Below, piece by piece: positions 1 to 11,754 of a DNA stretch of 64,000 nt (the first letter of the stretch is position 1; every line of letters starts with the position of its first letter). A program made the translations under genes and the position numbers. Source of the stretch: Apus apus (lineage: Eukaryota > Chordata > Aves > Apodiformes > Apodidae); contig NC_067282.1 of NCBI RefSeq assembly GCF_020740795.1, forward strand, positions 134,535,132-134,599,131, in the 5' to 3' direction. The notes beneath the pieces were generated by a model that worked only from the letters and a program-made list of their open reading frames with translations, did not search any database and was not told the DNA's origin.

Positions 1-857
1 GATCATGAAAGGTCCTCTGGTAGCCACGTGGCTACTTGACCAGGTCATACAAACATGAAAGACTCACTTTTTCCTCAGGAAATACTTTAAATGAAAACTT
101 ACTTCTGTATCATCTATATTATGTCTGAAGCATGAGAAGAACTGTATACCGGGAAAATAATTTGGCTACAGTATTGTCACTTTGAAATCCCCAGGTTTCA
201 TTACTTCTCAGTTTTGTTTTTATAAGGATGTATTTTTTGTGTGGCTTTGAAACAGATCTTAATTTGTGGTTGTGAAGAGCAGTTGTGTAGACCCTAATCC
301 CTCAAATAAGCATTCTGCCAGACCCTGTGGCTCATAAGGCTACTTGCCAGCAATGAGGTTCACATGCTGGAAGCTAATTTGGAAGAAAGAGGCCTGAGTT
401 TGGAGATCACTTGACTGGAAAAAAAAAAAAAAAATTCACAAAAAAACGCTGAAGAACAAAATTTTTTAATCCCCCACCCTATGATAGGGGAACATCAGCA
501 TTTCTGAGACAGACATGCAGACCTCTTCTTCAAATGCCTTTTCAAATGCCTCAGGTGTCTTTTCAAGTGGAAAAAACCTTTCTTCCCTGAACATTCTACA
601 AAGACGTCACAGTACCATCTGAAGAACGTTAGCTCGTTAAAAATTCAGAACAATAACCTGTGTAGAAAAAAACCTTCAAAATCTAGGGAACGTTTCCTTT
701 ACATATGGAAAAGATGAGTTCAACAACGCAAAAAAACCCACATGAAGTGCTACTTATTTTCTTTAAAAAAAATAAAAATACTTATTTTATAACCCTATCC
801 AGTGAAGTATTTAGGAAAGAACAGCCTAAAGCTTTAATAACTACATTAGTAACTTAC
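1..857. other. Probable intron or intergenic sequence, no gene seen
   Basis: The stretch is AT-rich with a short poly-A at about 420-434. A small imperfect tandem repeat (ttcaaatgcc units) occurs near 530-560. If the exon at 858-920 is real, this is its downstream intron. Confidence 0.5.
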
Positions 858-920
858 CTGAATTATTAAAATAAGCATCTCACTATAGGATGCTGCCAGT
901 ACAAACACTTTAGACCTCAT
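858..920 (-). CDS. Possible first coding exon of a minus-strand gene leaving the window
   Basis: An ATG at 920-918 with an A at -3 and G at +4 (ACCATGAGG) opens a 21-codon frame starting MRSKVFVLAASY. The frame runs exactly, in phase 0, into a perfect CAG|GTAAGT donor (GT at 857-856). An in-frame TAA lies 12 bases before the ATG. Possible acceptors on the 5' side are a TTGCACAG near 965 and a TTTTTCTATAG ending at 1117. Together with the donor in the CpG island this suggests a 5' exon in the island, an intron of about 1.1 kb, then this exon. I do not recognise the peptide. It could equally be an untranslated exon with a short upstream frame. No next exon is obvious in 1-850. Confidence 0.3.
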
Positions 921-1589
921 GGTTTCCTTTTATCCCTTGAAGTTGCTTCCTGGAAGCACAAGCTGTGCAAATAAGTGGCAGTGATTATCACCAACCCATT
1001 AACAGCTAAATGGCTGCAGATGATACAGTTTGAATTTCTCCCTGCCTTTGAGTAATTATGACTAGTCTTGAATATTCTCTTGTTAAATGTAATAAGCACT
1101 TCTTCGATGAGCACACCTATAGAAAAACAGGACCTGGGCACCAGCATTCGACACCACTTGCTGACTTTTTAAAAGACACACTGAACGAACCCAAGGCTCA
1201 CGCAGCTGCTGTTCAGTAACCTTTCCTCACAGCAGCCTGAAAATCGGACCCCACTACCACCCGGTCACGCCCGAAAGCGCTTCATGGGAGCCAGGGTTTC
1301 ACTCCAAAGGCAAGGCGGGTCCACCCGAACAAATTCCGATTATCATACTTTCTTCCTGTTCCAGAAAATAAGTTTTAAGGACCTCGCTATGAAAGAAGAG
1401 CTCTGAATCACCGACTGAAACTTCAGCTCAGTGGTCCGACTGACACAAACGACTTTTTCCAGGCGGTTTAACGCTGGAAAACAGTCTGAAATATCCAACA
1501 GCAGGTAACCACCGGGCAAAGGAAAACCTCTTTCCCCACCCCTACCTGCCCCCCCGATTCTCTCTGGGGGGGTAGGGGAAAATAAGCAC

Positions 1590-2320
1590 AGCAAACCAAC
1601 CCGAGCATGGGGCCGGGCCGGGCAGGGCAGCAGCTCCTGCCGAGTTCAGCTCCCCCTCTCCCGGCGCAGCCCCTGCCGCCTCCAGCCCGGCCCTGCCCTC
1701 CGCACCTGCGAGCCAGGACCTGCCGCCCTCCCGGCCCGGCCTGCCCCGCACGGCGAGCGGCCCTGCCCGGCCGGGAACCGCAGCCCTTCCCACCCACCCA
1801 CCTGCCGAGCGGAGGAGCCCTGCGGCCGCAGCCCCCGCCCCGCCGGGCCCGTCCTTGTCGCCGCGGGGGAGATGGGGGAGATGGCGGAGCAGAGCGGGGC
1901 AGCGGCCGCCCCGTCCCGTCCCGTCCCGCCGGGCCGTCACCTCAGGGAGCGGCCCCGCCCCGGGCTCCCCCGCGACCACCGGCCGCGTCCCCTTCCACCA
2001 AACCTTCCCCGCCGCCGGGGAAACAGCCGCTCCCGGAGAAACGTTCCGCCCGAGACGGGCTCCCGGCCGGCGGGAGCGGCCCGGCCTGCCGGTGCGTGGC
2101 GGGGGGCACAGGCCCGCACGGCCCGAGGCCGCGCTTCCCTCCCTGAGCTGGGAGGAGAGCCCCGACAAGGCGGGAGGTTCTTCGTAGCCCGACCCGCCAC
2201 CTGGCCGCCCGCGAGCCTGTGTGGCAGAAAAGAAGCGGCTGTCGCTTACCGGAGGGAAGGAGCTGCTGAGGTGAGGGCGGGGCAGTCAGGAGAGGCGTTA
2301 GGGCAGTGGAAAAAAAAAAA
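1590..2320. promoter_or_regulatory. CpG island, likely promoter
   Basis: This roughly 700-base block is very GC-rich and dense in CpG, in sharp contrast to the AT-rich, CpG-poor surroundings. That is the usual signature of a constitutive vertebrate promoter. Two good splice donors sit 20 bases apart on opposite strands. A minus-strand CCG|GTAAGC has its GT at 2249-2248, and a plus-strand GAG|GTGAGG has its GT at 2271-2272. The minus-strand reading is supported by a start-codon exon to the left (858-920). By mammalian synteny the gene beyond UPK3A would be FAM118A, but no FAM118A coding sequence is visible, so the gene is left unnamed. The several open frames here are GC-driven. Confidence 0.75.
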
Positions 2321-4046
2321 GCCAAAACAAGGACACGAGAACCACGAGAAGACGGCAGCCTTGCCTTCCGTGGCTGCAGGGCCGCGGGCTGAGGCGTGAT
2401 TGGGCATCCTGGTGCACGCACAGCAGCGGGCGGCGTGTGCTGCGGGAGCAGGGCCGGGGCTCTCCTCCTCTTCAAGCTGCTTCGCTGCTCTCTCTTTCTG
2501 ATTTTCAACCTCTGGAAGCCCAGGAACTCAAAAGTTCCTTCACTGCGGCTTATGCAGGCACTCGGCTCACACTACTTAGCTCGGTCCCCACCCTGTTCGT
2601 GCCTCGGGAACGTGGCAGGTTCAGCGAGGTGCAGTCGGGTGTGTGGAGCCCCTGGCTGTGCCCGAGGACACCGCTGCACAAGGGCCCCCCCAAATCCCAG
2701 GTGCAAAACCGTTGGCAAAGTCTCACTGTCCGGTTTGACTTTCTTAGGAGGAGTTTTCAAGACTACTTGTCATACCATTTCACAGGCTTCTGAAGAAATA
2801 CCGGCGTAAGCTTCCCAAACGGGTCTTGAAAGATTTTGTTTCTCTAGTCAGTTACTTCTGTTGTTGTGGGTACAATCAGGATTTACAGCTTTTCCGTGCC
2901 TATGTAATAGATTTGAACGTTCTCTTTGTTAAATGTCAGTGTTGTGTTGATATTGTGATATAGTTCTGGGAAGAATTGTGGTTAGGATGGCCAGCTTTAC
3001 AGATGAAACATAAACCTAGTGGTTTTAGTCCACAGCCGCTGTTTCCTTTGGCAAGAAGAGTTTTGTTGACCACACTGACTTCACCAGCTTTCAATTTGCC
3101 TGAGAACGCTGTGTCCATGTCCTTGTGAACTGTTCCCTAGACATCACTTCTCACTTTTGTCATTTTTTTACATCACAAGTCACCCTAGGAAGGCTCAACA
3201 AACATTTGGAGAATCATATTGATGGTGGTAAGGAAGAGGGAGGATAGAATCAGAGAGAAAAGGAAGGGAAAAGAAAATAATGTAACTACAGCCTCACCTG
3301 AAAATTTTAGTTTGATTGTGTTAGAGAAGCTTGGCAATTATTCTAGCTCTTCACTTTTCACCCTTTGCTACTGCCAGTCAGTCAGCAAGGTATTTTAACG
3401 TGCTTATATTTAGGGTTCAGTAACCCTGAAGGTCAAAGATCTTGTGTTCTAAAAGAACCAGGTGATAGTCTGCTTCTTTAACCCCAGTAAGTATGTGGGA
3501 AATCCAGCTTGGAATGCCATTTGACACTGCATTGTAAAGATATTGGAATGTATTACTAAATAATTTGCTGGATATCTTAGAATATTTTGTGAGCTGTAGA
3601 TGGGCGTCACAAAGACTTGCTAAATGTTTTCCTGAGCTTGAGTCTCAAGGTCATACCCATCCCCTGGATTCACAATACCTCCTGTTCTCCTTTGTTTAGC
3701 ATTAATTTAAAAAGAATGTGAAAGGAAATACTAGTGAAGAAAGGCCCTTGAAAGCTTTCCTATTTTTCAGTCTGGATCAATTCATCTGATAAATGTTATT
3801 ACCTTTTCCTGTAAGTCTAGTTCCTTTTATATCCTTAGACTACAATAACTATTATTTAAACACCCCGACAGTACTCACAACAGTAATACGTTACTTAGCT
3901 CTGGATTCCCCTGCAAGGGGTTTGGGAAGTCACTAAGGACAAAAAATATCAAATACTTTTAAATCCTGTATGGTCTAAAATACCCATATAAATACAATCA
4001 AAAGGAGGTTTATTATCCTTTTCCAAATCTACAGTGAGAGTTACCA

Positions 4047-4562
4047 ATGTATTATTTTTCATTTTATTTCCTTATTATTCAAACTGCATATGAGACAAGC
4101 AAACATCTTTACAAGAACATTGGCATGAAGTTAAGCAGAAAAAGTCATGGTGAGAAGAGAATGATGAAGAGTGTTGAAACCTGTAAGCTTTTAAATAAGA
4201 AGGAATTTCATTTAAGGAGCAACAAAGTAAGGCAAGTACTGTTGCTACAATTGAGAAACTCTGAGAGGGTAAAACACATTTTAAATAAAATAACTACAGA
4301 AGCTTACCCCTTGATTCAACCTAGGATTTCTCTCTCTCGTGTTATAGTAAATTCATTTGTTTACCCAATTGTACTAAAAGATACATTTTTTCAGTTGTTT
4401 ATTTTGGGCTTTCTTGCAGACTTTGGAAATACAACTCAAAGTGATGTAATCAGGATAAGAAATGCAGCTGGTTGCTTTTGGCAGGAAGAGGCAATGCGTC
4501 TGATTATTCAGCTGTGTTTTTATGCACTGGGATGTAATGTTGATTTACTTTTGACATCTTGA
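4047..4562 (+). CDS. Hypothetical open frame at the end of a candidate transcript
   Basis: The frame is 171 codons in AT-rich sequence, long for chance, and I recognise no family in it. It spans a plausible splice acceptor (pyrimidine tract then TTTCTTGCAG ending at 4419) and a possible donor (CCT|GTAAGC near 4183), so the continuous frame may not be what is translated. The part after the acceptor reads FGNTTQSDVIRIRNAAG and stops just before an AATAAA. There is no signal peptide or domain I can name, and a non-coding transcript is at least as likely. Confidence 0.2.
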   Translation: MYYFSFYFLIIQTAYETSKHLYKNIGMKLSRKSHGEKRMMKSVETCKLLNKKEFHLRSNKVRQVLLLQLRNSERVKHILNKITTEAYPLIQPRISLSRVIVNSFVYPIVLKDTFFQLFILGFLADFGNTTQSDVIRIRNAAGCFWQEEAMRLIIQLCFYALGCNVDLLLTS

Positions 4563-4595
4563 TGTCTAATAAAATATGATAAAGTAAATCCTTGT
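4420..4595 (+). other. Candidate terminal exon with poly(A) signal
   Basis: A strong acceptor (TTTCTTGCAG, AG at 4418-4419) is followed by about 140 bases, a TGA at 4560-4562 and a perfect AATAAA at 4568-4573. This looks like the last exon of a plus-strand transcript, perhaps starting at the CpG island via the donor at 2271. The coding status is unknown. Confidence 0.3.
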
Positions 4596-7500
4596 TTATG
4601 TTATGCCAGAACCTACCGGTTTGAAAGAAAACAAGTAAAACTGGTAATGAAAGCTTATTGAGCTTGCTGAAAGGTATCTTTAAGAAACCAGCTAACTCAT
4701 GTCTTATTTTTTTTCATAGCAGGAAGCCAGTTTGCCCCTGTTGATTGAGATAAAATTCCTTCTACATGCACAGTGGAACTGCTAGTTACTCCCTGGCCAG
4801 TGATTACTTTTCTCTGCTTCAGAGCTGACTGGACCTTACTAGTTTGTCATCTTTGTAAACATAATAGTTTATAAAACGCTTTGAAGAAGAAAGATACTAT
4901 CAGAAATTCAAAGTATGTTTTTAAAAGCCAGTGTCAGTTCACTTAGAGTTTGCCTATGATTGAACGTGGAGATTAATTTTCAAAGACAACCTTTTAATTT
5001 TTCCTTTCAGCACTCTACATGAATAAGCCCTGCAGAGTGGCATGATCTGTAAAATAATTCTGTAGGTAACTGCAGGTGTACACTAGAGCTTATTCTTAAA
5101 GCTGCCAATTGATAAGCGCTTAGCAGAGCACAGCTACATGCCAGTTCTGCACCCTGCCTCTCTCATGCTGTCTGAATCACAGTCAGTAGTCTTCAGTCTG
5201 CACAGCTTGCTGCTGCTGTGCTCAGCTTTCAATGAGATAGGGAAAGAGATGATAAGCTACAGCTTCTTGGGAAGCTTTTTTTGAGGTCCCTTTTGAATAG
5301 CAGTATAAGCTTAAATAGTAAAAAACTTTAATAAAAGGTTTGACTGTACACTGAACACAGGACAAAATGCCAGAATATGATTTTATAGTATGCTCCCTTT
5401 TAGGATTAAACATAACCTGTTCAGTCCATTTACCCTGGTGTCATTTTTTCTCCCCATAATAAATCAATCCAATAATTAACAAGTAATAATTTCATAATTA
5501 ATTTTGGAATAATAAATTAATTCCTATCATTAAAACCCATTTTCTAGAGACCAGAAACATTAGCATCAGTGAGAGTGTAATCATTTCAGTATAGTGACAT
5601 GTGGAAAAAACACATGTATTAAAAAGTGTAAATGATGGAGGACATTAGCTTTGTTAGCTCAAGTCTTTCTGACCTAGAACTATTTATGTGAAAGTCTGAA
5701 TACATAACTTTGCTTTGAGAAACTAAGGAGTGTAATGGACTGGAATTTCCTTTGATTAAATAGGTTGTCTCTGACAAAAATAAAAACCAACAACAGAGGA
5801 GCTCTGTCACAAGGCCTTTATCTGTTCTGAACAGCAACAATGTGTGAAGCAGTGTGAAAGGGAGAAAAGCCATTTTGAAGGAGAGGCAGAACTGTGATGA
5901 AGAAAGAAGCAAAAACAAAACCAAAGATAAGATGGTACGAGAAGAAAAAAAAGGACAAAAAGGGTAAAAGGAAACAAAATATTACAGAAACTAGAAGGAA
6001 TGGATTTAAATCAAGCATATTACTGTAACAAATGGACAGAGAGAAAGCCAGAAAAGAAGCTGAAAATACTAAAATTTCGCTTGAATAAGTTGCTGCTTGG
6101 TAAAAAACACATCTAGGTCAGAGAATTTAATCTTGGGAATATTATTTTAAGAACTTGTTGGTGAACTGGAATAAAAGTCTTTCTTCATTGTCAAATACCA
6201 GATTCTGAAAATGTTTGCCAAAATATTTGCAGAAATAAAATAGACATGAATCAGAACAAAAGTATAGGTGTTACTGTGCTCTGTTAGAACATATCAGAGA
6301 CGGTAGGTACTAACTAATAAAGGGGTTTTTTTCTGCTTGGCTGGGTGTTTGTGGTCCAATGGCTACTGCTTCTTAGGCATATTTTTAACAAGCTTAAAAA
6401 TACAATCAAAAGAGCCCCAAGCAGAGAGCTATAAGGGTGACCGGCCCATGTGTCCAGTATGCCCATGAAATGCATACTTAAGTAAACTTCAGAAGAAGTG
6501 CACTAGAGAAGCATCGGTCCAAATCCTAGACTTCTCTTCAACGACAGCAAAAAAGGAGCCCTGAGGACAGGAACCCCATGACCCTGCACAGTGGTGGCCA
6601 GTAAGACTGGGCTGTCTGATGTACTGATCAGCTGGGGAATTGCTTGCATAATAATAATGCCTTTGAATGTGCAAATGTAGTTGCTTCTAGTATACAAACC
6701 TTTGCTTTGAGGTGGTTGGTAACACAATCTCTCCTGTAGCTTAAATAGTTGTGCTTAACTCCTAATTTGAGGGTATACCTCAGGTTATCTGTAACTGTTA
6801 TTCCTGTGAAGTCAGGACCAAGTCTACAGGGGAAGGTGTGAATGTAGGTAGCACTTAAGCCCAGGGACACAAGCCAAATGAAATCTTACTCAAGAAGCAA
6901 AGTTGTTTGTATCTAGCCAGCTGCCGTGCTTATACCCCGTAGAATGCCTAATGAGAAATTAAGCATTATACCACATATATGTTACACTTGTTTGGACTAA
7001 TATCACCAACAGATGAGAACCAGATGATGTATTATATATGATTTTTGGTGTCTCTCAGTTACCAATCTCATTTATCACATTGTAACAAAGCATTTTGATA
7101 AAATTTATGCTGTCATTCCAATTAGGATTACAGATCCCAGCCCAGGGATATTTGCACATTTACCTTCTGTTCTTTCATTTGAGATTCTGGGCCTTCATGC
7201 AGAAACTCATAAATACTAATAATACATTCAGGCACTTTTATCATAGCAAAGTATTCAGGCCTCAGCTTTAAATATTTGAATACTATGTGACCCATAAATG
7301 CTTGAAATGTTGTAATGTGAAGGTCCTGTATTCTACATAAGATAAAAGTTATTAGATTACTTTTGAGTTTTAATATTTTACTAGAATATACTACAATAAG
7401 AAATTTCTGTAACTGTCTCTAAGTCTCTTTAAATGAGGCATAAAAGGCTCCATAATCTCAAATTTTGCTGGATTTATTGTGCAAGTCTAGTACTGACCCA

Positions 7501-10500
7501 TATTGGAATATGACTGTCTTCAGAATTCCTAATTCCTAATAAGAAACAGCAAAATTAGAATTGGGTTTGTTCCACTAGTTCAATCTTGATTATAGCACAT
7601 GGTAGTTCATTTGTGCATAGCTTTTAAAGTCAGCTTTCTGATAAATGCTGTCTTCTGCTACATCCCTTATAGTGACTCTTAGAAGTAGAGATGGGGAAAA
7701 AAAAAAAAATCAAAACTAATTTACCTATACAATGTTTTCCAGGCTGAAAAACTTCCTTTTGAGAAAATCCAGGTATCTCCAGATAGTTCAACCTAGTAGC
7801 TAGTCTTGGGTTTTTGCAGAAAGGTAAGATAGTTACAAGGTTTGATTAACAGGAATTTCCCAAGATTTCAATCTCAAGCTCATTGTTAATTTTTACTTGG
7901 TATCTCCTCATCTCCTAGCTAGAGCAAATACTTGCACTGCACACCATGAGATGCCAGAGCCATAAGAAATCCTGTACAATGGCATTCTGTTACTCCTACA
8001 TAAAAGGCTAAGATTTGATTTGATGTCATGAAGTGAACCAGCACTGTAATTAAAGCTTTTCAGAGAGTCTAAGTATAAAAAGGCATTGCCTTTGATATTT
8101 CGTTCTTCAACTTCTCAAAAACTAAAAAGCCCATCTGTTGATTTTTTTTTTCTACAAAAGATCTGTGGAAACCAAAAAGAAACTCTGTACTATCGCTAGA
8201 CTAGACAGCATAAGGGTGTAGACACCACAGATATCTGATATATATAAAGAATATTTGCAAAGACAGGCATCCCAGAAGTATTTCCTTGCAAGGCATCAGA
8301 ATCTGTTGTAGTAACGCAAGGATGTTAACCACAGAAAGAGCAAATAAAGTCTGCAGCCGTCCTGTTGTGGGCTGTATTCCTGCTCCATAACACAAGCTGC
8401 AGAATTTGGTATTTGGGCAAAAGGATCCAAAACAACAGTTAGTGTATGTAGAATTTGGTGCCCATAGGTAAGTCAGGAAGATCTCTTCTTTGCCTGTACT
8501 GAAATAAAATTCAAGGAAGGCAACAACAACAAAAATGTGCTATTCTTCTGATAACACAGAAACTTAGCTGATATAAAGTATTAATACTTGTGACTTAGTC
8601 AAAGCCCTGTTTGAATAATGCAGTTCTGTTTAACTTCCTTGTCCCTGTGCTTAAACCATTCCATGATTTTATACAGGAACATAGTAAATAGGTTTAAAGA
8701 AATTCCTTGGATTTACAAATCCAGTTCTGTATTTTGGCTGTATTTTAGTAGGAAGCTGAGTTGTACTGGTGGCATAGCAGTCACAATCAGACTTAAACTC
8801 TTTGGAATGGAAGCATTATGTAAATACACCAATGATTAACATGAAATGGATGATTTATTTTATTTGACTGAAAGTGAGCAGAATAAATTATTTAACTAGA
8901 GGCTGAAAAGAATTATAAACTAACTTGAAGAAACCTACTGCAAAGTTTGTATATTAATATAAGCAAATTTAAGTAAATCCTCTGAAAAACTGTTAAAAAT
9001 GTTAAAAAATATTACAGTAGGAAATAGAAAATTAAACATTGCCTCTGTATCCCTGATTTGCTTCACCAGATTTAAATTATGATGATACTTTATAGGGACA
9101 CGTACTTCTTTCCCCCTGTCCTACCTCTCCATGTTTTAATACATAGAATTAATGGTGCTTTCTTCAAACGTTTTTCTTGTTATTATCAAGTGTACAACCT
9201 TTGTGCTTACTATAGTACATGTTCTCTAAACCATGAAGCTACTTACGTATTTGCAGTGAAATATGCCCTTTAGATAGTGTAATTTATTTTTAAACTTCCT
9301 ATGAGTTGAAGAGGAAATACTACCTCCATTTGACTGATGGGAGAAAAACTGCATGTAGAAATCAAAATAAAATAATATATTTTAATTTGTTTGCCTGTTT
9401 TGAGATTACTAGAACCTCTTTTGTTCAACTACTTGGCATTTTATAGTACCTTAAATATTTAAAGCACAGTTTTCACTGACTACAGTAGTAGCTGGGATTG
9501 TTAAGTATTTATCCAGATCAGATCTAGATCCTCAAACTTTTCACCCAGATAACAAAGTACTACTAAATGTATTTTTAAAATGCTAAAAAATTTTGTTGAG
9601 GTGTGTTTGTCCAGTTTAGCACAAGAACTCCGTGATAGATGAAAAGACTAAATCTGTCTCCCAAGTAGTGGTAGACTGCCTGAACTAACTTGACTTTGCA
9701 GCCATAGCGTTAACACTGTTGTAAGTTTAAGGTTAGTGAAAGACAGATGCAATTCCATTATGTGTTTTTAGGACTGGAGACTTTAGAAGCAACTCAAGGA
9801 CCTCTGTTACCTAAGTGAAGAAAGGAACTGATAACAGGAGAAAAGACAGATATTTGTGATGGGTGGAGATGTTTCCCTCCCTGCAAGTTTCACAGACAGC
9901 AAGAACAGGAGGAGATTCAGGAACCTTGGGCTCTTTTTCAGGTTTGCAGGGGAGCATTTTATATTTTGTACTTCACACTACACAGCACCACCTTCATTGT
10001 GTTCCTTGCCAGTCTGTTTGTTAGGGTCCTGCCCAGGTTGATCCTTTGTCCCTAGTTCCTTCCTTTCCCATTCTCCTTATTCCAATCTTGATTTCTTCAC
10101 CCAGCCAGCCATACTCACATTGTGAGAAGGTGTCATTGAAACTCTGTACCTTCAATATGATTTCTTTGCCAGGTCGCATTTAGTTTCCTCTTTCCTTATC
10201 CCTCAGTACCTACTCTGCTCTTGTCCTTACTTTCACAGCCAGGAACAACCTCCCAGTCTAACAGGGCAGTGTTCACTGCACCTGGGTCAGCACTATCATG
10301 TTCTCAGCCAGGGGGATCAGGCAGGCCCTGTGGGAAACATCTCATGGCCCATCCAAACCCTCATGCAACCACCTACCAGCAAACCCTGGTCCATAGCACA
10401 GGGAGCCACAGCAAATGAAATCAGCTACCGCTGCAACTTGCTAGGCAACGGAACGCTGGGGAAAGCCTTTTTGCTTCACCCAACGAAAATAAGTTGCAAT

Positions 10501-10849
10501 AAATGACTCCTTAATCATCAGAACTAACAAACCTGCTCTCCTTTGCTTTAGTGTCTTTCCAACAGCTAGTTTTACCAGTGCAGCTGCTGGTTTAAAGCCA
10601 GATTTATGCTGCTTCTGCTGCCAAGGGAGAGGCGGCAGTTTCTGCCTGCCTTCCCTGTAGCAGGGCACTTAACTCCTTTGCCCAGCTGCTGGCAGGGCTG
10701 CTGATGAAGTGGAATCCTAATTATCTTTGAGATCACCAAGCTCCACTCAAATTTGGCTGGAGGTGCCCAGTGGGTTCAAGAGCTCTCGAACCCTGTTTCT
10801 GAAGGCGATCACGCTGAAACATAAAGGTGGGCTTAAGCGCCTGGCTCAG

Positions 10850-11400
10850 ATCCTGGCAGGCACCACCTGCCCCCGTGGGCCTTGGCTGCTTACTGGTGTG
10901 TTTTCAGCTATGGCAGCCACTGGCTCCCGGCTCCGGGCGGTCAGCCGGGGTGGGCACAGCCGCCAGCCTCTCAGAGGCCCTGCCTGGTCACAGGGCTGGG
11001 CTCCGGGAGACCTGCCTGCCCTGCCCGGTGCCCGCTGGCCGCAGCTGGCAGGGCCGCTTGGGCTGGGGCCGCTTGCGCAGCTCTGCTGCCCGCGCCCCAG
11101 GAAACGCCTGGCAGGACGGCCTCCGCCGCCTCAGCTGGAGAGCAGTAAGTAGCCGGGAACTGTTATTTCCTTCATGGACAAAACTGCATTTTACGAGATT
11201 CGTCCCCTGGCTGTCTCTGTACGGGCCTGCCCGAGAAGCAGCAGGCAGGCCGCGGGCCGGGGGGCAGTGCTGCTCCTGCAGCTGCGGCCTTGCAGGCGCT
11301 CCTCGCACCCCTCAGCCCTGCTTTAGCCCCTCAGCCCCACCTCAGCCCCTCAGCCCCACTTCAGCCCTGCCTCTCCGAGGGTTGTCTGTCTATCCTGCCC
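10850..11400. promoter_or_regulatory. Second GC-rich block, possible CpG island
   Basis: GC content and CpG density rise clearly here but less than in the 1.6-2.3 kb island. A plus-strand donor AGCA|GTAAGT (GT at 11145-11146) and a minus-strand donor CCA|GTAAGC (GT at 10893-10892) lie at its edges. A plus-strand frame of 308 codons crosses it, but the residue mix (Pro, Ala, Gly, Leu, Ser) is what GC-rich sequence gives by chance. It could be an alternative promoter or simply a GC-rich intergenic block. Confidence 0.35.
11310..11370 (+). repeat. Short CTCAGCCCC-type minisatellite
   Basis: About five to six imperfect units of CTCAGCCCC(A/T) type, 9-16 bases long, run in tandem at the right edge of the GC-rich block. 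Confidence 0.6.
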
Positions 11401-11754
11401 TGGTTTATCCCAGTCGCCAGAATGTGAGCCCGCCCCTCTCCCCTTTCCCCCCGCACTGGCAGGTGGAAGTTGGGAAGATGGCAGTCTGGCACAGAGAGCA
11501 TACAGGAGAGCAAGGCTGGGGCTGCCTCACCTTCAGCTCCCCCCAGGCTGCTGGATTTGTTTGGTCCAGTGCTATAGGTGACAGCCCTGGGGCTGCCCCT
11601 CTGGGGTCTCTAGCTGGCTCTTGTTTCCCCATTTCAGAGAGGGGCCACTTGGAAGGTGAGAACAAGGTTGGAAGATTGGAGGGGAAACTACCGGAGCTTA
11701 CTAGGGGCTTGCTGAGCCTCCTCCACATAGAAATTTATTTAAATATGTTTTAGT

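Larger units (their letters stand above)
2400..10700. other. AT-rich non-coding stretch
   Basis: Apart from the candidate terminal exon at 4.42-4.6 kb I see no gene, CR1 tail or long simple repeat here. Open frames of 60-140 codons lack codon bias, domains or matching splice sites. Confidence 0.5.

Noticed and set aside
1468..2508. Many overlapping open frames of 87-208 codons on both strands
   Set aside because: GC-rich CpG-island sequence has few stops; residues are mostly Pro, Ala, Gly and Arg with no domain, and frames overlap on both strands.
10827..11753. 308-codon plus-strand frame
   Set aside because: It crosses a GC-rich block and a minisatellite, has no recognisable domain, and loses its composition beyond the block.
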